From Candidatus Aenigmatarchaeota archaeon (GTDB taxonomy: Archaea > Aenigmatarchaeota > Aenigmatarchaeia > GW2011-AR5), in contig JACQIE010000058.1 in NCBI GenBank assembly GCA_016198645.1, forward strand, positions 1 through 9,014: DNA of 9,014 bases. The letters are read 5' to 3'. A program made the position numbers and the translations under genes. Every line of letters starts with the position of its first letter. Within the stretch, counting starts at the first letter, position 1. Below the pieces are notes generated by a model, which saw only the letters and a program-made list of their open reading frames with translations, was not told the origin of the DNA and searched no databases. Of the stretch, positions 4,457 to 9,014 are shown piece after piece.

Positions 4457-7400
4457 ATGGCAATTTTGGAAGACGTGAAGCAGGAGCTTCCGCCTGAAGC
4501 GGAAATAACGGACATGGCGTATGAAGGCAGCGAGTTGATATACTATACTAAAAACAAGGTATTTTTTGAAAGTTGTACGGCGGCGATAAAGAAACTCGTA
4601 AGCAAGTTCAAGAAGCGCATAGAGATACGCGCCGACCCGTCGCTGCTCGCCAGCGAAGAGCAGACAGTTGAGTTCATAAAGAGCCGCGTGCCCGCCGAAG
4701 CGGGGATAAAGGACATATACTTCGAGCCGGAATTCGCAAAGGTCGTGATTCACGCCGAGAAGCCCGGCGTCGTCATCGGCAAGAGCGGGGAGACGCTGCT
4801 CGAGATAAAGCAGAGCACTTGCTGGATGCCCGACATAAGGCGCGCTCCCGTGATAGACTCTGAAATAATCCGCAGCGTGCGAAGAATGCTTCATAATGAG
4901 GCGGGTTATCGCAAGAAGTTTCTCAATGAAACAGGGAAAAAAATCTACAGCCCCGGAAAAGACGTGGAATGGATAAGGGTAACGGCGCTCGGCGCGTTCC
5001 GCCAAGTGGGTAAGTCTGCCGTGCTTGTGCAGACACCCCAAAGTAAGGTTCTCCTTGATTGCGGCATAGATGTTTCGGCGTCAGGCACGCGTCCGTACCC
5101 CTACTTGGACGCGCCCGAGTTCCAGCTGCAAGCGTTAGATGCTGTGGTGATAAGCCACGCGCATCTCGACCACTGCCTTCCGCCCGACACTCCCGTTTTG
5201 CTTGCCAACAGGACGATGAAACCCATAAAGGACGTCAAAGAAGGCGACATGCTTCTTTCCATGGATCAGAAAACCGGAAAGCTCGTGCCTTCAGCGTGCA
5301 CGGCGAGGAAGGATACGTTTTCTCACAAGCGCGTTTACAAGGTAAGGACGCCCTATTTCAACGTGGAGGCGTCCCCCAATCACAGGTTCTTTGTAGTCAA
5401 GAACATGGAACTCGTGCAGGTGAAGGCGGAGGAGCTCGCAGAAGGTATGATGCTACCGGCGACATTCACAGGCGTGGGTGAGAGCAGTCCGGTGCCGTTG
5501 GAAGGCGTGGATTACAGGGAAAGAATTTCAATGACAGAAGACATGAAAGATATACTGCGGAAAAGAAGAACGGAAATGGGAATCACGCAGGAAGAAGCCT
5601 CGCGGGCTCTTGGCATGGGAGTGAATTTCATCTCGGACGTGGAAACGAAATATTCGCACGTTTCTGCAGGCCTGCTTCACAACGTAATGAAATTCTACTC
5701 TCTGGAAGGGAATATTCAGGAAACCGCGATGCCGGAAACGCTCTTGCCAGAGCTGTCGCAGCTGGCCGGATACATGCTCGGCGATGGGGGCAAAAGCTCG
5801 GATTACAGCATAAGGATTACGGATTCAAGCATTCCATGCCTCGAATATTACGCAGAATTGACAAGAAAAATATTCGGGCACGCGCCGGTCGTACGGCATC
5901 ATTCCGACAAGACAAAAAATGCGCACGTGCTGGAAATAAACAACGCGGGAATCGTGCGGTTCATGGAGAAAAATTTTTCGCCTTTCGGCAAGAGCAGAGA
6001 AAGAACGGTTCCGAAAAAAATATTTTACTCCTCGCAAAGAAGCATATGCGCATTTCTGCGCGGCATAGCAGATGCAGAAGGCTCGGTTTCGGAGAACTCA
6101 GTGTCAATATCGTCCTATAGTCACGCCTTGTTGGATGAAATACAGACGCTGCTGGCGTTCGCAGGCATACCCGCGTCCGTAAGTTACAGGGATAACCGCG
6201 TGAAGGTAGCGTCCTCTTACGGTGTCCTCGCGTTCAAGGAAAACGTCGGATTTTCCCATCCTGGAAAGACCGAGAAACTGGAAAAACTCGCCGCGTCAGC
6301 CGAAGGCACGAAAAGCAGGCATTCCAACGCGGTTCCGGTGTCGCCTGAAGACATAAGAAGAGTGCTTCAGGATGCGGGCATTCTCGGCAGAGTGCATAAG
6401 AGCCCGAAGATTAAGGAGTTGCCAGCCGGCTTGGTAAGCCTATTGCACGCAGGAAAGGGCTATGCCGAGCGGAAAACCGCAGAGACCCTGTATGACGTTC
6501 TCGCACGCCGGCTTTCCGAACTCACGGATGCGAAAGCAGAAAGTATATGGGCGAAAAGGCTGGCAATATCGGTAACAAGGGAAGAACTATTCAGGGCAAC
6601 CGGAATCAGTAAAATGCAGATACAGTTGCGGGAAGAGAAAAGCGTGAGGGACGCTATAACCGCGCGGCTGGACTCGGAATTGAGCAGAATCATATGCGAA
6701 AAGATGTCCAAGACAGAAGAGAACCTGAGAAAAATAAGGTTCCTGCTGGGCGCAGCGGTAACGTGGCAAACGATAACAAGCATAGAAAAGCGTGAAAATC
6801 CGTATGAGTATCTCGTGGACATAGAAGTGAAGGAGACCGAAAATTTCATAGCAAACGGCATGATAGTTCACAATTGCGGCTTTGTCCCGTATCTTTACGA
6901 GTACGGGTATCGCGGGCCTTTATATTGCACGCGCCCGACGCGGGACACGATGGTGCTGCTCCAGTTGGATTACGTCCAGATATGCCAGAGGGAGAACAAG
7001 AAGCCGCCGTACACTTCCAAGGGTATAGAAGAGATGCTGAAGCACTGCATCCCGCTGGAGTACGGCGAGGTTTCGGATGTGACGCCCGATATACGGCTGA
7101 CGCTCAACGCCGCCGGGCATATTCTTGGTTCGGCAACGTCGCACCTTAACATAGGCAACGGCCAGTACAACTTTCTCTACACCGGCGACATAAAATACGA
7201 GGACACAAAGATGTTTGACAAGGCGTTCACCGATTACGCGCGCGTCGAGTGCGTGCTCATCGAAGGGACATACGGCGCGAAAACCGACACTCTTCCGGCG
7301 GAAGATAAAGGCGAGGAATATCTTATAGCAAAGGTCCGCGAAGTGAAGGAGCGCGGCGGTAAAGTTATCATACCTTCATTTGCAGTGGGCCGTGCCCAGG

Positions 7401-8020
7401 AAGTCATAGCCATGCTTATGGACTCGGACATAGATATGCCCCTGTATCTTGACGGCATGCTCTGGGACGCGACCGCCATAAACACTGCTTATCCTGAATT
7501 CATGTCGGTTAGAATGCAGAAAAAAATACTGCACCTCGGCAAGAACCCTTTCCTTGATGCGCGCCTTAAGGGTATAGGCTCCCAGAAAGAGCGCCTTGCC
7601 GTTATAGAGTCGCAGGAACCGTGCGTGATACTTGCCACGTCCGGCATGCTTGTCGGCGGGCCTATAATGAACTATCTCGAGCATTTCGCCGGCGACGAGC
7701 GGAATGCACTACTCTTCGTCGGTTATCAAGCCGAAGGCACGATGGGACGGAGAATTCAAAAGGGCTGGAAACGCATCCAGCTGGACAACGGGCGTAGTAT
7801 AGAGCTGAAGCTGGAAGTAGGCACTGTAAAAGGATTGTCCGGGCACAGCGACTTTAGCCAGCTCATGGCATTCATCGGCTCTTTCAGGGCAATGCCGAAG
7901 AAGATTCTCGTCAATCACTGCGAGAATACGAAGTGTGTTGAGCTTGCCAAGGAGGCGCACAAGTATTTCGGCGTCGAAACGATGGCGCCGAAACTTCTGG
8001 AAACTGTCAGGCTTAAATAA
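4457..8020 (+). CDS. aCPSF1: aCPSF1: KH/metallo-beta-lactamase/beta-CASP ribonuclease, interrupted by an intein
   Basis: The archaeal CPSF73 homologue cleaves nascent RNA downstream of genes, forming 3' ends and terminating transcription (also called FttA). The 1187-residue precursor would splice to 620 residues, near the family's usual 630-640. The KH region fills residues 1 to about 150, with a GKSG loop at 108-111. The metallo-beta-lactamase core follows: HAHLDH (234-239), H888 in AAGHILGS and D911 in YTGDIKYE. The beta-CASP part has E936 in LIEGTYG, the IPSFAVGRAQEV segment, ATSGMLVGGP, H1130 in SGHSD and H1154 in VNHCE. All metal and catalytic positions I expect are present. The intein occupies residues 240-806, between HAHLDH and CGFVPYLYEYGY, so splicing is needed to complete the active-site region. 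ATG 4457 has only a weak ribosome-binding site, suggesting translation coupled to psmB. It sits directly before rpl37ae, where many archaea carry exosome genes. Confidence 0.96.
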   Translation: MAILEDVKQELPPEAEITDMAYEGSELIYYTKNKVFFESCTAAIKKLVSKFKKRIEIRADPSLLASEEQTVEFIKSRVPAEAGIKDIYFEPEFAKVVIHAEKPGVVIGKSGETLLEIKQSTCWMPDIRRAPVIDSEIIRSVRRMLHNEAGYRKKFLNETGKKIYSPGKDVEWIRVTALGAFRQVGKSAVLVQTPQSKVLLDCGIDVSASGTRPYPYLDAPEFQLQALDAVVISHAHLDHCLPPDTPVLLANRTMKPIKDVKEGDMLLSMDQKTGKLVPSACTARKDTFSHKRVYKVRTPYFNVEASPNHRFFVVKNMELVQVKAEELAEGMMLPATFTGVGESSPVPLEGVDYRERISMTEDMKDILRKRRTEMGITQEEASRALGMGVNFISDVETKYSHVSAGLLHNVMKFYSLEGNIQETAMPETLLPELSQLAGYMLGDGGKSSDYSIRITDSSIPCLEYYAELTRKIFGHAPVVRHHSDKTKNAHVLEINNAGIVRFMEKNFSPFGKSRERTVPKKIFYSSQRSICAFLRGIADAEGSVSENSVSISSYSHALLDEIQTLLAFAGIPASVSYRDNRVKVASSYGVLAFKENVGFSHPGKTEKLEKLAASAEGTKSRHSNAVPVSPEDIRRVLQDAGILGRVHKSPKIKELPAGLVSLLHAGKGYAERKTAETLYDVLARRLSELTDAKAESIWAKRLAISVTREELFRATGISKMQIQLREEKSVRDAITARLDSELSRIICEKMSKTEENLRKIRFLLGAAVTWQTITSIEKRENPYEYLVDIEVKETENFIANGMIVHNCGFVPYLYEYGYRGPLYCTRPTRDTMVLLQLDYVQICQRENKKPPYTSKGIEEMLKHCIPLEYGEVSDVTPDIRLTLNAAGHILGSATSHLNIGNGQYNFLYTGDIKYEDTKMFDKAFTDYARVECVLIEGTYGAKTDTLPAEDKGEEYLIAKVREVKERGGKVIIPSFAVGRAQEVIAMLMDSDIDMPLYLDGMLWDATAINTAYPEFMSVRMQKKILHLGKNPFLDARLKGIGSQKERLAVIESQEPCVILATSGMLVGGPIMNYLEHFAGDERNALLFVGYQAEGTMGRRIQKGWKRIQLDNGRSIELKLEVGTVKGLSGHSDFSQLMAFIGSFRAMPKKILVNHCENTKCVELAKEAHKYFGVETMAPKLLETVRLK
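5174..6874 (+). mobile_element. 567-aa intein with LAGLIDADG homing endonuclease and HTH domain, inside aCPSF1
   Basis: A self-splicing protein insertion that excises itself and joins the aCPSF1 halves. It starts with Cys240 in CLPPDTPVL (block A) and ends with MIVHN just before Cys807, the extein +1 nucleophile. SPNHRFF (306-312) is block B, and YLVDIEVKETENFIANG leading to HN is block F/G, with the His-Asn pair intact. The homing endonuclease shows LAGYMLGDGG (436-445, D443) and FLRGIADAEGS (533-543, D539 and E541), both with acidic residues, so it is probably active. Between the splicing and endonuclease parts is an XRE-like helix-turn-helix (about 362-400, with TQEEASRALGMG). A long helical tail of about 200 residues separates the endonuclease from block F. 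Arginine codons are 25 of 38 AGA/AGG, against 8 of 31 in the extein, which suggests separate ancestry. At 567 residues it is at the large end for inteins. Confidence 0.93.
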
Positions 8021-8052
8021 ATGTCGGGTTATAGCTTTAAACGGCGATTCTT

Positions 8053-8232
8053 ATGCCTATAAAATACGGGAAAAAAATAAGGGAGAAAGTAAGGGCGGCG
8101 CACCTGAAGTCCGTTGCCCGTTACAAGTGCCCGGAATGCTCGCGCCTTGCCATTAAACGCGCTTCGTCCGCGATATGGGCGTGCAAGAAATGCCGCGCCA
8201 CGTTCGCTTCAGGCACGTACGAGTTCAGGTGA
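8053..8232 (+). CDS. rpl37ae: Large ribosomal subunit protein L37Ae (eL43), short form
   Basis: A 59-residue zinc-ribbon protein of the archaeal/eukaryotic 50S subunit. The four zinc ligands are C26 and C29 (CPEC) and C44 and C47 (CKKC). KYGKKIREKV near the start and the SAIWACKKC...FASGTY stretch match the family. It lacks roughly a dozen N-terminal residues usually present. An in-frame TAA at 8038-8040 rules out a longer start, and ATG 8053 is preceded by GGCGAT at the 4-nt spacing used by its neighbours, so the short form is real. It follows aCPSF1 by 32 nt and precedes rpoP by 5 nt. L37Ae next to RpoP is a very conserved archaeal pair. The stop codon overlaps the rpoP ribosome-binding site. 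Confidence 0.93.
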   Translation: MPIKYGKKIREKVRAAHLKSVARYKCPECSRLAIKRASSAIWACKKCRATFASGTYEFR

Positions 8233-8233
8233 T
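8228..8233 (+). promoter_or_regulatory. Shine-Dalgarno of rpoP overlapping the rpl37ae stop codon
   Basis: GGTGAT contains the TGA stop of rpl37ae and ends 4 nt before ATG 8238. It fixes the rpoP start downstream of an in-frame upstream ATG (8175) that would otherwise give a longer but wrong protein. The overlap implies coupled translation. Confidence 0.75.
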
Positions 8234-8237
8234 TTTC

Positions 8238-8363
8238 ATGTACAGATGCATGCTATGTAAAAAAGATTTTGAAATGGATGACAATACCATACGCTGCCCC
8301 TATTGCGGCTACAGGATAATAAGCAAGACGCGGGCAGAGTTCAGAAAGCATGTGAAGGCGTAA
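8238..8363 (+). CDS. rpoP: DNA-directed RNA polymerase subunit P (Rpb12 homologue)
   Basis: A 41-residue zinc-binding subunit of archaeal RNA polymerase, equivalent to eukaryotic Rpb12. It starts MYRCMLCKKDFEM and carries zinc ligands C4, C7, C20 and C23 in CxxC pairs; the second pair lies in IRCPYCGYRII, the family signature. The Lys/Arg-rich tail (FRKHVKA) is also typical, and the length is normal. The in-frame ATG at 8175 lies inside rpl37ae and is excluded because the true start has an ideal GGTGAT site and matches the family N-terminus. The pfdB gene follows after 4 nt. Confidence 0.95.
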   Translation: MYRCMLCKKDFEMDDNTIRCPYCGYRIISKTRAEFRKHVKA

Positions 8364-8367
8364 TTCT

Positions 8368-8712
8368 ATGGGCGAATTGGAAGATGCGATGGGCCAGTTG
8401 CAGGCGCACAATCAGCAGCTTCAGGGCATCGCGGCACAGAAACAAGCCTATATTATACAGTTGAACGAGATAGAGAAGGCGCTTGAATATCTCAAGAACA
8501 GCAGCGGGAAAAAAATCTACCGCGCCGTCGGGTCAATAATAATCGAGTCTTCGCTGGAAGGCGTGAAGAAAGAACTGGAAGAGCAGAAGGAGGATGCGGA
8601 GTTGCGCGTAAAAACGCTGGAGAGCCACGAAGAGAAAGCCAAGAAAAAAATGAAAGAGTCGCACGACAGGTTTGAAAAGCTCGCAGAACAGCGGGGAAGC
8701 GCGGCGGAGTGA
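8368..8712 (+). CDS. pfdB: Prefoldin beta subunit
   Basis: A 114-residue cytosolic co-chaperone subunit. Two alpha and four beta subunits form the jellyfish-shaped prefoldin hexamer that hands unfolded proteins to the group II chaperonin. The layout is canonical: an N-terminal coiled coil (about 2-45, Gln/Leu/Ala-rich, with LNEIEKALEYL), a beta hairpin around IYRAVGSIIIES (50-61), then a second charged coiled coil (about 64-108) rich in Lys and Glu. The length fits the beta class, and the single short hairpin separates it from the alpha class. ATG 8368 is 4 nt after the rpoP stop and has only a weak ribosome-binding site, so coupled translation is likely. In several archaea a pcc1 (KEOPS) gene lies between rpoP and pfdB; it is not present here. 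Confidence 0.93.
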   Translation: MGELEDAMGQLQAHNQQLQGIAAQKQAYIIQLNEIEKALEYLKNSSGKKIYRAVGSIIIESSLEGVKKELEEQKEDAELRVKTLESHEEKAKKKMKESHDRFEKLAEQRGSAAE

Positions 8713-8713
8713 T
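8706..8713 (+). promoter_or_regulatory. Strong Shine-Dalgarno of the UPF0147 gene
   Basis: GGAGTGAT is nearly the full complement of the archaeal 16S 3' end (GGAGGTGAT) and ends 4 nt before ATG 8718. It overlaps the pfdB stop. It selects 8718 over GTG 8709, which lies inside the site, and over ATG 8742. Confidence 0.75.
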
Positions 8714-8717
8714 TTGT

Positions 8718-8987
8718 ATGAATGGAGTGGTTTCTGTGAATATGTCTGTCGTTGGTACTATGCTCGAAGAAATCGCCCAGGACAGGACCGTGCCCAAAAA
8801 CATACGCTCGGCCGTCGAGCAGGTGAAGGCAAGCCTGGGCAACGCCAAGCAGGAGCTCGCCGTGAGGATAAACAGCGCCGTTTCCATCCTCGACGAGATA
8901 TCAGGCGACCCCAACATACCCGTTTACAGCAGGACGCAGATATGGAACATAGTTTCCATGCTCGAAGTCATGAACGAAATAAAATAG
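8718..8987 (+). CDS. UPF0147 family protein, function unknown
   Basis: An 89-residue small helical archaeal protein of a family found across archaea without known function. Signature stretches are DRTVPKNIR (22-30), SILDEISGDPNIP (56-68) and SRTQIWNIVSMLE (71-83), all close to the family pattern. There are no cysteines, membrane helices or signal peptide. The start at 8718 is set by GGAGTGAT. The family's usual length is about 85-90, which agrees. ATG 8742 would give 81 residues and remains possible. It closes the operon, 5 nt after pfdB; a TATA-like box follows it, suggesting a new transcription unit downstream. Its place beside ribosomal, polymerase and chaperone genes hints at a housekeeping role in gene expression, but that is inference. 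Confidence 0.88.
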   Translation: MNGVVSVNMSVVGTMLEEIAQDRTVPKNIRSAVEQVKASLGNAKQELAVRINSAVSILDEISGDPNIPVYSRTQIWNIVSMLEVMNEIK

Positions 8988-8993
8988 AATCTC

Positions 8994-9001
8994 TATTTAA
9001 G
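8994..9001 (+). promoter_or_regulatory. TATA-like box for a gene beyond the window
   Basis: TATTTAAG follows the UPF0147 stop by 6 nt and resembles the psmB TATA box. The ATG at 9007 is too near to be its leaderless start, so the target gene probably begins outside the window. Confidence 0.35.
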
Positions 9002-9014
9002 TTTACATGGGAAA

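Noticed and set aside
1..9014. CRISPR array, tRNA or rRNA genes, transposase
   Set aside because: I saw no regularly spaced repeats, no tRNA cloverleaf with a T-arm motif, and no transposase or integrase motif in any frame.

Overview
This window is archaeal. It encodes an archaeal/eukaryal-type prolyl-tRNA synthetase, a proteasome beta subunit with the archaeal Thr active site, the beta-CASP/KH ribonuclease aCPSF1, ribosomal protein L37Ae, RNA polymerase subunit P, prefoldin beta and a UPF0147 protein. G+C is roughly 50-55% over most of the window, genes are tightly packed, and several proteins are short (59-aa L37Ae, 41-aa RpoP). A small-genome lineage such as DPANN is my guess, not something the sequence proves.

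Layout. 1-294 is the AT-rich 3' end of an unrecognised gene. 295-441 is an AT-rich gap between convergent genes. 442-651 (minus) is a 69-aa conserved-looking small protein with its own BRE/TATA. 770-1762 and 1785-3203 form a two-gene unit: a protein with dCTP deaminase/dUTPase-like motifs, then proS. 3204-3468 is non-coding and holds a 155-bp fold-back element (3269-3423) with perfect 17-bp terminal inverted repeats and a probable target duplication; it looks like a MITE. 3469-3711 is a small Cys/Ser/Gly-rich ORF of uncertain strand. 3712-3831 is a regulatory gap with two strong palindromes and a TATA box. From 3832 to 8987 runs one operon, psmB - aCPSF1 - rpl37ae - rpoP - pfdB - UPF0147, with gaps of 25, 32, 5, 4 and 5 nt.

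The most striking object is a 567-residue intein in aCPSF1 (5174-6874). It begins at the Cys straight after the catalytic HAHLDH metal-binding motif, so the nuclease cannot work until the intein splices out. It carries both LAGLIDADG motifs and a helix-turn-helix, and its arginine codons differ sharply from those of the host gene.

Functionally the operon links protein turnover (proteasome), RNA 3'-end formation and transcription termination (aCPSF1), translation (L37Ae), transcription (RpoP) and folding (prefoldin). Start codons were settled by a recurring Shine-Dalgarno register (GGTGAT-like, then 4 nt, then ATG), while 770 and 3469 look leaderless or nearly so, with TATA boxes about 25-35 nt upstream.
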